This document shows, piece by piece, positions 8,101 through 17,300 of a DNA stretch of 64,000 nt (its first letter is position 1; each line of letters opens with the position of its first letter). A program made the position numbers and the translations under genes. The stretch is from Acidobacteriota bacterium (lineage in GTDB: Bacteria; Acidobacteriota; Thermoanaerobaculia; Gp7-AA8): assembly GCA_003223645.1 (NCBI GenBank), contig QHVT01000007.1, positions 42,531 through 106,530 of the forward strand, given 5' to 3'. The notes beneath the pieces were generated by a model. That model was given only the letters and a program-made list of their open reading frames with translations. It made no database searches and had not been told where the DNA came from.

Positions 8101-8392
8101 TTTTCGCGGACTGCGTTTCGTCGACGATGTCGCGCGCGGTGAGCGAGAGATCGCCCGTCGTCACGCGGTCGATCAGCTTGATCATCCCCTCGCGGCGCAC
8201 GAGGATGCGGCGAAACCAAAGCGAAAAAATGACGATGCAGAAGAGGCTTGCGCCCAGCCCGGCGAGCATCGCCTGCCACCACAGATGCCAGCTCATGGCA
8301 GGGATGAACCAGAGAAAAATGCCGAAGAGAGCGATGCAGGCAACAAGGAGGACCCACATCTGCTGAGTCCGTCCGAAGTATCGCCGTTTCAT
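5192..8392 (-). CDS. Methyl-accepting chemotaxis protein fused to a dipeptide-type solute-binding domain
   Basis: About 1066 residues. Two membrane helices (about 13-30 and 41-60) are separated by a loop of only ~10 residues, so there is no periplasmic sensor. A HAMP-like linker and a long MCP signalling domain (about 110-555) follow. The hairpin tip is recognisable around 312-345 (TNLLALNAAIIAAQAGERG, GRGFAVVADEIRDL). Residues ~565-1066 form a complete SBP_bac_5 (DppA/OppA-like) domain (SALGYLSRAIHAHLVKY at its start). By the positive-inside topology this binding domain is cytoplasmic and C-terminal, the reverse of normal order. At the tip, Tsr positions F373, E385 and R388 read Gly317, Ile329 and Gln332. 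I chose ATG 8392 because the upstream ATG at 8452 lies in a repeat. Confidence 0.88.
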   Translation of the reverse strand: MKRRYFGRTQQMWVLLVACIALFGIFLWFIPAMSWHLWWQAMLAGLGASLFCIVIFSLWFRRILVRREGMIKLIDRVTTGDLSLTARDIVDETQSAKMANAMRALVATLERTIRRFGQLAADVSKASAQISNRSRILARSASDQLSSTETTSSSVTQIHQSINNVRTSMEELSANAEETSTSILEMSASIEEVSRIADTLAEFVEQTSSAIEEMITSINEVATNTESFSSFATQTASSMVEMNATTEEIRNSAKQSSELARYVKDAANEGRSAVEGTVGGMRKIQVAVEEAKGALTDLAERSQEIGDIVRVIDEIAGQTNLLALNAAIIAAQAGERGRGFAVVADEIRDLSERTSVSTEEIRTLIQNVQKGVGRAAEQMTISADRVGDGVSLTARAAQVLDKILELTDRSTSSISEIARATEEQARGSAAATAAIEEVTKMVQQTATASQQQSQTSRKIGMQASMVSDYTKHLKRAMSEQETGSRAISRAMENIMGLVQNVLESSSILATESSAIVKSMDVIKQGSRESSFGVSDLNQMANTLSHESTLLKQELARFTLPAPNRGGAITAATVLWQQLTLDPARTSASALGYLSRAIHAHLVKYGDGAELMPDLAERWEVLDQGYVYRFHLRRGARFHNGRVIEARDVYESFLRLLLPEMKSTGAWIMRNVRGAKDVLDGKTRTLAGLVVPDAHTIEFHLDEPMAFFLSLMTMHESGVVCIDDARDPERYRLLGTGAGPFKVAEAVEGSHVKFVRHRDYYVPDMPYLDELTFRLDLRSFRDMAEAFLRGELDVAHGIPPKIVNDVRNDPRYAPYLLTTVQLHTNYLGYDTSAPPFNRVEVRQAVNHAINRERINERVYTGLAVVAESLLPPGLLGYDERLLGLPYDPDRARALMRAAGYGSGFTVEYRTWDTDEFNNSGMVPLIVEDLAAIGIKVNVTPHSATEARAPINQRGHGQIYCANWYADFPDSDNFFYIFFHSEATSAVRGLYFHSNELDAKIMEARRSNDVEKRGAIYRGLNEMVVKEAPLAPLFHERLFVLHKPELRGVRTSLVPPPARYYDVWREEG

Positions 8393-8412
8393 AGACTTCT
8401 CGATGATACATG

Positions 8413-8444
8413 ACGCAACCGCGTGACCGCGCAACCGCGTAACC
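8413..8444. repeat. Single-arm CGCGCAAC octamer repeat
   Basis: Four tandem octamers (CGCAACCGCGTGACCGCGCA and onward) between the divergent MCP and polyprenyl synthase genes. This is one arm of the element seen at 1075-1160. Confidence 0.7.
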
Positions 8445-8460
8445 GGTACCATGCGCCCCG

Positions 8461-9336
8461 GTGAACGACTACTTTTCGGAGCGTCGCGCGATCATTGACC
8501 ATTATCTACAAGATCTCGCGTCGCGGACGAGCGCGCCGTTACCGCTCGACGCACCGCTCCGCCGCGCCCTCGGCGCCGCCGGAAAGCGCGTTCGCGGCGT
8601 GCTCACGATCGCGGTGGGGGAGACGTTCGGCTGCCGCGCGGAGAAACTTGTCGCCGCGGCGGCGGCCCTGGAGATGATCCACGCGTCATCGCTGATTCTC
8701 GACGACCTCCCATCGATGGACGACGCGCTCTTGCGTCGCGGCGCGCCGGCACTCCATCGCGAGTTCGGCGAAGACCTCGCCATCCTCTCCTCGGTCGCGC
8801 TGCTCAATCACGCCTACGGCTTGATCGCGCAGACCCACGCCGAGTTGTCGCCGCGACGCTGGCCGATGCAGCAAGTCGTGCAGCGCGTCGTCGACGCGGT
8901 CGGATGGAACGGGACGATTGCAGGCGAAGCCGTCGACCTGCACAGTGAAGGATCAAGCCTCGATTTCGACACCCTCGAATTCATCCATTCGCGAAAAACC
9001 GGCGCGCTGTTCGTCGCCGCGGCGGCAGTCGGGGCCATGCTCGCGAACGTCCACCCCGCGCCACTACAGCGAATCGAAGTCTTCGCCAAAAACCTCGGCC
9101 TCGCCTTCCAGATTACCGACGACGTCCTGGACGTCACCTCGGTCCCGGAAGTCCTGGGCAAAGACGTCGGCAAAGACGAACAACGCCTGACCTTCGTAAA
9201 ACTCGCCGGCATCGAGGGCTCGCGCAAATTAAGCACAGAGCTGGTCGAGACCTCTCTCTGCGCAATCGAGCCCTTAGGCAAAGACGCGAAACCGCTGCGC
9301 GACCTGGCGATCCTAGTGCGTGACCGCGTCGCGTAA
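8461..9336 (+). CDS. Polyprenyl diphosphate synthase (FPP/GGPP synthase type)
   Basis: 291 residues, GTG start. It carries all hallmarks of trans-prenyl synthases: the GKRVR substrate motif (41-45), the first Asp-rich motif DDLPSMDD (81-88) with the bacterial four-residue spacing, and a second DDVLD near residue 220 (FQITDDVLD). It condenses isopentenyl diphosphate with allylic diphosphates. The residues ahead of the first motif (HASSLILDD) are small, which would favour a C15-C20 product, but chain length is uncertain. It overlaps the convergent methyltransferase gene by 24 bp at their 3' ends. Confidence 0.92.
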   Translation: MNDYFSERRAIIDHYLQDLASRTSAPLPLDAPLRRALGAAGKRVRGVLTIAVGETFGCRAEKLVAAAAALEMIHASSLILDDLPSMDDALLRRGAPALHREFGEDLAILSSVALLNHAYGLIAQTHAELSPRRWPMQQVVQRVVDAVGWNGTIAGEAVDLHSEGSSLDFDTLEFIHSRKTGALFVAAAAVGAMLANVHPAPLQRIEVFAKNLGLAFQITDDVLDVTSVPEVLGKDVGKDEQRLTFVKLAGIEGSRKLSTELVETSLCAIEPLGKDAKPLRDLAILVRDRVA

Positions 9337-9909
9337 ATACGGTTGCAGGATTTGCTCGAATTCGCCGTCGCTCTCGCGATGTCCTGTCGCCTCGATTACC
9401 AGCACGGACGGCGCACCCGGCAAATCGCGATGCCGCTCATGCTTCTCGAGATCGCGCAATTCGTCAATATCGCTCTCGCCATACGCCTTCGATTGAACCG
9501 TCGCGAAACCCGCCGTTTGCAACGCGCGCGTCAACGTGTGCAGATTGTAGAGAAATTGATGTCCCCACCCGTGAAACGCGCGGTTGATCTCGAGACAGCC
9601 GAACAATTCCTCCTCCGGCGTCATCTCCGAAGGAGGCTTGTAATGCGTCAGCCAAACCCAATCGAGATTCGGCGTCGATAATCGCAATACGCCCGCTCTT
9701 GCTAACGCGCGCCGGCACTCTTTGAGAAACTGCAATCCGTCGGCGAGCGTCAGGTGCTCAATGAAATGTTCGGCGAAAATGAAATCGACGTTTGTGAAGG
9801 GAAGCCCATTGCGCACATCGCTCAGCACGGCGACGCCGTCGTAAGGAACGTTGTCGACATTGATCCAGCCGAACAATTCGACCGGTCCCGATCCGATGTG
9901 CAGCTTCAA
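9313..9909 (-). CDS. SAM-dependent methyltransferase (class I, small)
   Basis: 198 residues. Motif I is the N-terminal LHIGSGPVELFGWINVDN, giving the glycine-rich SAM loop and the acidic ribose contact (Asp). A second helix EHFIEHLTLADGLQFLKE and the strand GVLRLSTPNLDW follow, typical of small class I enzymes annotated near glycosyl or lipid genes. The start is a TTG (9909-9907) overlapping the hydrolase stop as TTGA, with GCGGAG 8 bases upstream. It is therefore the last gene of a three-gene operon. Substrate unknown. Confidence 0.82.
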   Translation of the reverse strand: MKLHIGSGPVELFGWINVDNVPYDGVAVLSDVRNGLPFTNVDFIFAEHFIEHLTLADGLQFLKECRRALARAGVLRLSTPNLDWVWLTHYKPPSEMTPEEELFGCLEINRAFHGWGHQFLYNLHTLTRALQTAGFATVQSKAYGESDIDELRDLEKHERHRDLPGAPSVLVIEATGHRESDGEFEQILQPYLRDAVTH

Positions 9910-10670
9910 TGGCGCAGCTCCGCTTTCCTGAGAAACGTATCGATCGCGACATTCACCTCGTCCGGCTTATCGAGCATCACCCAATGCCCGGCCCCTGAGA
10001 CCCGCACCGTCTCGATCTCGGGAAATTGATTCTGAAACGAAGCCGGCGTTTCCAGATCGCTGGCGACAATCGCCAACCGCGGACCGCGATACGCGTCAAT
10101 GAGCGCCTTCGCGTCGAATACGGTGAGGCTCATGAACGCTCCGATGAAGGCCTCGGTCGGTGTGCGCTCGACCGAACTGTAAACCTCTTCCTTTACGGTG
10201 GATGACGATGGCTTCAGCATCGGCTCGAACCACGCATGAACGAAGCGCATTTTGTCCGCGCGGATGCGCGTGGCGATCGTTTCCTTTTGCTTGTCCGTCA
10301 ATGGCAGTTTTCCGGCCGCCGAGTCGACATAAATCACGCCCGCGATCTTCTCCGGATGCGCGGCCACATACGTCGCCACTACTGCCCCGCCATAACTGTG
10401 ACCGGCGATGAAGAATCGCTTCCAGGGCACGGCCCGATCGATCGATCCAGCCATCGCCGCAAGGGAGAGATTCCCGTCCGGCGGCGGCACCAGATCGATC
10501 GCCATCGCCGGCCGCCCTTGCTTTTGGAAATAGGCGACCTGTGCCCGCCATTGTGCGGAATTTCCGCCGTTGCCGTGCACGAAAACGATGGGAGTCTTCG
10601 ATGCGGGCGCCGTCGTGCAGGCGGCGCCCGTGATTAGGATTGCGAGGAAGAATTTCTTCAGAATTTCCAA
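9906..10670 (-). CDS. Alpha/beta-hydrolase lipoprotein
   Basis: 254 residues. A lipoprotein signal ends at LITGAAC (Cys18). The fold is a single alpha/beta-hydrolase with oxyanion motif HGNGGN, nucleophile elbow GHSYGG and a His near the C-terminus (GAGHWVM). The acid is probably the Asp in VASDLETP. It resembles the esterase/haloalkane dehalogenase-like group. Substrate unknown. It overlaps the beta-barrel gene by 13 bp and the methyltransferase by 4 bp, so the three are co-translated. Confidence 0.85.
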   Translation of the reverse strand: MEILKKFFLAILITGAACTTAPASKTPIVFVHGNGGNSAQWRAQVAYFQKQGRPAMAIDLVPPPDGNLSLAAMAGSIDRAVPWKRFFIAGHSYGGAVVATYVAAHPEKIAGVIYVDSAAGKLPLTDKQKETIATRIRADKMRFVHAWFEPMLKPSSSTVKEEVYSSVERTPTEAFIGAFMSLTVFDAKALIDAYRGPRLAIVASDLETPASFQNQFPEIETVRVSGAGHWVMLDKPDEVNVAIDTFLRKAELRH

Positions 10671-11293
10671 CTGACGCCGGCAGCATACCGCGTCAGCGGG
10701 TCGAAATCCGTTCCCTCGGAGCGAAGTAACCGATTCGCTTCCATGCGCAACGCCGTCCGCTCCGTCAATCGAACGCGGAGGCCTGCACCGGCCTGCGCGC
10801 TCGCCCGATCACGAAATCCGAAGCCTTCCGTGATGGTGAACGGGACTGTGAGCGCCCCGCCTGGAAATGGTGCGATTACGGAGGTTAGCCGTGGATCGTT
10901 CGGAGCGTCCACGTAGCGCAAGCCGGCGCGGACATAAGGCATGACGGCCTGTCCCGCCAGAAAATAACGCGCCACCGTGAGATCCACGGGCCGCACGCGA
11001 TAGCGGCGAAACTCGGTGACGGGCACAGGGAAACCACTGAACGGAGCAACGAGGAAACGCGTATACGGCGAAACGTGCGACTGCGAGCCCGCCGTCAGCT
11101 CGACATCCCACTGTGGCGCCGGCGCATAAGCGAGCCCGACGGAAATCCCCGCATGCGGGTCCTCCGACCACGGCTGATTTCCGCCCTGCGAGATTTCAGA
11201 AGCGAGAATGCTCATCCGCCAACGACCGGCGTCGGCGGCCCACAATGAACTGCAGCAGAAGAGGAGAGTGCAGAGTGTAAGAGTTCGTCGCAT
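10658..11293 (-). CDS. Outer-membrane beta-barrel protein
   Basis: 211 residues. A signal peptide (MRRTLTLCTLLFCCSSLWA) is followed by alternating amphipathic strands and a C-terminal ...GVSWKF ending in Phe, the usual assembly signal for Omp85 substrates. Strand count fits an eight-stranded OmpA/OmpW-like barrel. It is first in an operon with a lipoprotein hydrolase and a methyltransferase. No specific family could be assigned. Confidence 0.75.
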   Translation of the reverse strand: MRRTLTLCTLLFCCSSLWAADAGRWRMSILASEISQGGNQPWSEDPHAGISVGLAYAPAPQWDVELTAGSQSHVSPYTRFLVAPFSGFPVPVTEFRRYRVRPVDLTVARYFLAGQAVMPYVRAGLRYVDAPNDPRLTSVIAPFPGGALTVPFTITEGFGFRDRASAQAGAGLRVRLTERTALRMEANRLLRSEGTDFDPLTRYAAGVSWKF

Positions 11294-11343
11294 TGGTCAT
11301 CGTCCTTGCAACCTCAGACGCGACCGGGCGGCGGAAGGTTCTG

Positions 11344-14300
11344 TTAATTGACTCCGAGCCGCAGGTCCCGAACGTTTGCCCCCTTGATGATCGTGACGCC
11401 GGGCGTCAACTGTGGATCGGTGATGTAGCCGACGACGGGAAGGCCGAGGACAATGCGGGCTTCGTCCAATAGATTCCTCAGTTCCATCTGGTGGTTGGCT
11501 TTGATCCTGACGCCGGCCGTCACCGTCTCCGCGAACGTTGCCGGTGGCAAACCTGCGGTAGCGCGCACCGCATTGATCGCCGCTCGCAGCTCGGTGATGT
11601 GGGCCGCTTTGATGGGCACGTTCGAGCCGATCGGATCGTCGGTGAACATGATGGTCGTGGCCAGTTCCGGATTACTGAACGGCGTAACCGTGGCGCCGTT
11701 GACCGCGCGGACTTTGTATACGTATGCCGTATTCTTGGCTACGATCCCGTCCTGCAGCTGAAACCCTTGACTGGCGCCCGCCGGTACCTCCGCCACGAGA
11801 GTGTAGGGACTGCCATTCGAGCTTCGATAGACTTGAAATCCTGTCGCATAGGCGATCCAACTCCATGTGACGCGGATTTCATTCACGGAGACGGCTCGAG
11901 CTTCGATGCCGACGGGAGTTGCAAGAATCGCGGTGAAGTCGTTGACGAAGTTGTTGAAATAGCTGCCGTCGGAGTTGTTGGACGACACGCCTGCGCCGTT
12001 ATTCGCAGGGAAGCCGTTGTAGCCGACGTTCACCGTAACAGTGATTGGGGGATAGGAGCTGCCGGCGCTCAATGAATCGGAGCGCGTGCAGGTTGCCTGC
12101 GAGAGAACACACGACCAACCCGCTCCGGTCATGCCGGTGATCGACATCCCGTAATACGGAGGAGTGTCCGTGACGGATACGGTTCCGCTCGTTGCGGCAT
12201 TGCCGACATTGCTGACCGTGATGGTGTAAGTCCTGCCGGTATCGCCCTGCGCCCAAACACCGGGGGTATGGCTCATCGCGATGGCGAGGTCCGGGCTCGG
12301 CAGGATGGTGGTCGGATCGCTGGCGCTGTTGTTCGCGGAATTGCTGTCGCCGCCGCCCGAAATCGTTGCGACATTCGTAACGCTGGCCGGTGCGGAGCTC
12401 AAGACAGTGACGAAGACGCTGATATCGTAATAGTAGTTAGGGCCGGCGGACAAAGAATCACTTCGCGTGCACGTCAACGTTTCGAGCGTGCATGTCCAGC
12501 CGTACCCGTAGATGTTCGTTGCAGTGAGACCGGCCGGGAGATTGTCCGTGACCGTGATTTTGCCATGGCTGGAGCCTCCGGAATTGGACACCCGAAGCGT
12601 GTAAATGAAATTGGTCTGGCCGCCGATGGCATTGCCGTAATGGCTCTTCGTGATCGTGAGATCGGGGCAGGCGCTCATCAGAATCGCCACTTTGCCTGAA
12701 TAGTACGCGGTTGCAGCGATGTCGGCTTTTCCATCGCCGTTGAAGTCGCTGATCGCGAGATTCGTCGCTGAAGAACTGACACTCGTCACGTCGGCGGACT
12801 GAAACGTGCCGTCTCCATTGCCTCGCATGGTCGCGACATAGCCGTAATAAGAGGTCACGAAGGCGAGATCGATGTTTCCGTCTCCGTTGATGTCGTCAGC
12901 CTTGACTGAAGACGCCCCATAAGGAGTGGCCATGGTGAGCGGTGACTGAAACGTACCGTTTCCGTTGCCCAGGACAATTGCGGAATCGCCGACATACGAA
13001 CCGGCGAGCGCCAAATCGAGTTTGCCGTCGCGATTGAGATCCGCGATTGCGAGTGCGGCGCCGTATCCGCCGCTGTAAGCCGCCGGGCTTTGGAATGTGC
13101 CGTCGCCGTTTCCGATCAGGATGGCACCGCCGGAGCCGTAGTACGACGCCACGAGGTCCGGATTGCCGTCGCCATTGAAATCGGCGGAGCCGATTGCATG
13201 CGTGGAATTCACCTGGTAGGTCACGGCACTTCGAAGTGCACCGTTACCACTGCCGAGAAGCACTGCCACACCCGGAGTGTTGCTGGTTCCGATCGCGACG
13301 TCGAGATTTCCGTCACGATCGAAGTCGTCGAGCACGAGCGAGTTGATGGAATACGGCGATGGAAAGAAAATTGCGGGCTGGAATGTCCCGTCGCCGGTAC
13401 CCAGGAGCACCGTCACGCCGAAGCTATAATAGCTGCCGAGGGCCAGATCCAGATTTCCGTCGTGGTTGAGATCACCGGCGGCGATCGCGGACGTGCCGTT
13501 GCTGACCGTATAAAAATTCTCGCTTCCCATGGTGCCGTCGCCGTTTCCAAGGAAGATCGACACGCCGTTGTAAGACGCGACGGCGATGTCGTTTTTACCA
13601 TCGGCGTTGAAATCGGCGACGGCGAGATTCGTGGCGCCGCTGCTCGTGCCGTAGAACGTCGGCGTCCCGAACGTGCCGCAGGTCTGCGTGCTCCAGATCG
13701 TCGTTTGGTCGACTGCGGTGTTGTTGCCCGCATTGGTGTCGGCGCCGCCGGAAACGGTCGCCGTATTCGCAACCGATGACGGTGCATTCGAGGCGACGCT
13801 CACGATCAGAATGATCGGTGCATAGCTGGTGTACGCGGCGAGCACGTCGCTCCGCGTGCAGGTGAGCGTGGCGAGCGTGCACGACCAGCCCGCACCACTG
13901 ATTGCCGTCGCCGTCAGTCCTGCCGGAAGGCTGTCCGTCACCGTCGCTGCTCCGGCTGTGGCAACGCCTCCGATGTTCGATGCGAGCAATCGATAAGTCC
14001 GACCCGTATCTCCCTGGGTAAAGCTGCCGATATGCGTCGAGCTCATCGCAAGGTCGGTCACCGGTGTAATCGTCGTGACATCGCTTGCACTGCTGTTGAC
14101 GGTGTTGAGCTCTCCGCCGCCGGAGACGGTGACGTTGTTCGTGACGCTCGCCGCCGCGCTGCCTGCGACGTTCACTGTGAGCGTAATGACGGGATAGCTC
14201 GAGCCGGCAGCCAACGCATCGTTGCGTGTGCAAGTGGTCGTGGACAATATGCAAGTCCAGCCGGTGCCGCCGATCGCCGTTTGGATGAGGCCTGACGGGA

Positions 14301-17300
14301 TTGTATCGGCGACGGTCACACTGCCGTTTGTCGGCAGACTGCCGGAGTTCGTCACGGTGATGGTGTAAGTTCGCCCGGTGTTGCCCTGCGCGAACGTTCC
14401 ACTATGGGTCTTTGTGATCGTGAGATCGGGAATTGGACAAGTGTCGAGCAGTACCGAGACCGTGGAGTCGCCGCTGTTCGCGCTGACCAGGTCCGGCTTC
14501 CCATCGCGATTGAAATCGCCCGCGAGCAGACCGGCTGGAGCATCGCCGGTACCGGCATTGATGGCAGGATTGAACGTTCCCGCGCCGACCCCGGACAGGA
14601 TCGAGACGTTGTCCGAGCCATTGTTGGCGACGGCCAGGTCCGGTACACCGTCGAGATTGAAATCTCGAGCCACGACGGCCGCGGGGCTGTTGCCCGCTGC
14701 ATAAGAAACGGCGGATTGAAAACCAACGTCCTTGCCGAAAAGAATGGAGACGTTGTTCGAGCCGCTGTTCGCGACGGCGAGATCGTCGTAAGCGTCGCGA
14801 TTGAGGTCCGCAACCACAACCGCACCAGGGGCGGTTCCGGTGTTGATGCTGACCGCCGCCTGGAACGTTCCGTCTCCGTTTCCGGTAAATATCGAGACAT
14901 TGTCGGAGCCGGAGTTTGCAACGACGAGATCGATTTTTCCGTCGCGATCGAAATCGCCGGTGGCAATGGCCGCGGGATGGCTGCCGGCCGTGTAAGGAAC
15001 GGCCGTTTGGAATGTGGCGTTGCCGTTGCCGAGGAGGATCGAGACGTTGCCGGAGCCGTCGTTGGCGACGGCGAGATCGATTTTTCCGTCGCGATTGAAA
15101 TCGCCGGTGGCAATTCCGCGAGGGCCGCTGCCCGCGCTGTAGCTGACTGCTGTCTGGAACGTTCCGTTGCCATTACCGCGCAAAATGGAGACGTCGTTCG
15201 AGCCGCGGTTGGCAACGGCGAGATCGAGCATTCCGTCGGCGTCGAAATCAGCGGCGAGGATGGCATCGGGAGACGTGCCGGTTGCCGTAGTGGCTCCGGC
15301 AGTCAAGGACGCGGTCCCGTTGCCCGGCAATATGGAAACATCGTTCGAGCTCTTATTGGCGACGGCGAGATCGAGATCGCCGTCGCGGTCGAAGTCGCCG
15401 GTTGCCACCGCGTCCGGCGTCGTTCCGGCGACCGAGTCGGCGGGTGGTGCCAGAGTTCCGCAGTTTGCTGTGCAGGTTCCGATGTTCAATCGGACGATGA
15501 GGTAATTGTAAGCGACTGCACCCTGTCCGGGCGCGACAAAATCCATTCTGCCATCGCGATTGAAATCGGCGAAGACCAGTTGGCTCGGCTCGTTATCGGT
15601 GGGGTGTTGGACCGCGGCCAGAAACATACCGCTTCCGGTTCCCAGGAAGATGGATGCAGTACGGGAGCCGCTATTCGCAGTTGCCAGATCCGGTATGCCG
15701 TCGCCGTTGACGTCCGCAATGGCCACGAAATACGGCCCCTGTCCCGCGGCGTAATGAACGGCCGCCTGGAACGTGCGGTCGCCATTTCCCAGGAGCACGG
15801 CGACGTCGTCACCGCCATAATTGGACACTGCAAGATCGAGCTTGCCGTCGTGATTGAGATCGGCGGCAGCGACGCCGGACGGTCCGTTGCCGGTCGCGTA
15901 AGAGACGGCGGAGCCAAAAGTGCCGTCTCCATTTCCCGCGAGGATCGTCACGTTCGCGGCATTGAAGTTCGGAACGGCCAGATCTTGATGTCCATCGCCG
16001 TCGAAGTCGGCGACGATGACCCAGAATGGGCCGGAGCCGGTACTGTAGTTGACGGCCGGTTGGAACGTGCCGTTGCCTAAGCCGAGGAGAATCGACACAT
16101 TGGCCGTACCATTGTTGGCAACGGCGAGGTCGCTTTTCCCGTCGCCATTGAAATCGCCGACCGCGACGGAGAACGGGCTACCGGCCGCCGCGTAGTTCGT
16201 TGCACTCTGAAACGAACTGTTCGTGCTGCCGAGAAGAACCGACACATTGTTCGAGCCGGCATTCGCGGTGACGAGATCGGGTCTGCCGTCGCGGTTGAAA
16301 TCCCCTGTCGCAATCGCAAGCGGCGTCGTGCCGACGGAATACGAAACTGCCGACGGAGATCTGGTGACTCCAAACACGACAGTGACGCGATTTTGCGCCG
16401 AGTCGACGCCGGCCAGGTCCGGATATCCATCCCGGTCGAAATCACCGGCCGCGCCCGCAAAATTCTGGTTTCCGCTGTAATATGCGGAGAACGGACTGAA
16501 AGACGGGCAGGGACTCTGTACCGGTGGTGAAGTCACATAGATGGATGCGGCCACCGCGCTGACTAGTGCTCCGCTGGTCCCTGTAATCGTAAACGGAGTA
16601 TCGTAGTAGGTCCATGCCGATGATGGCGTCGTGACCGTCAACGTTGATGTTGTCGAGGTTTGCGTAGGATTGAATGCAGCCGTGAAGCCGCTCGGCAATC
16701 CACTGATCGAGAGGTCCACGGAACCGGCGAAGCCGCCGATGGGATTCACGGTGATCGTGTAGGTCGTCGAATCGCCCTGGACGACGGTTCTCGATGCCGG
16801 ACTCACGGAGATCCTGAATCCGGGATCGGCAGGCAGACCGAGAGCCCGGGCGGCATTGAGCCGGCCGCCGGTCACGGATTTTCCGATCATGCTGTTGATC
16901 GGATCAGTATTGTCGAGGATCGCGCTCCTGACCTGCGCAGTCGTGAATGACGGCGAGTGCGCGAGCACGAGCGCGGCCACGCCGGCGACGTGCGGCGCCG
17001 CCATCGAGGTTCCGCTCAAATACTGATAGTTGTTGCCCGGCGTGGTCGACAGAACGCTGACGCCAGGTGCGCCAAGGTGAACGGTTCTCAAACCATAATT
17101 CGAAAAATAGGCGAGATTGTCGCGATTATCGAGGGCTGCGACGGCGATGACATTGGGTGCGGCATAGCTCGAAGGATAATGGCCGAAACTGTCGTTACTC
17201 GAGCTGTTGTTCCCGGCGGAGGCCACGAACAGGATGTCGTTCGCATTCGCTTTATTGATTTCATCCAGCAGGGCTTTGGAGAAGGGGAAGCCGCCCCAGC

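Noticed and set aside
14404..16080. 558-residue plus-strand frame within the giant protease
   Set aside because: Its apparent repeats mirror the FG-GAP repeats of the minus-strand gene.
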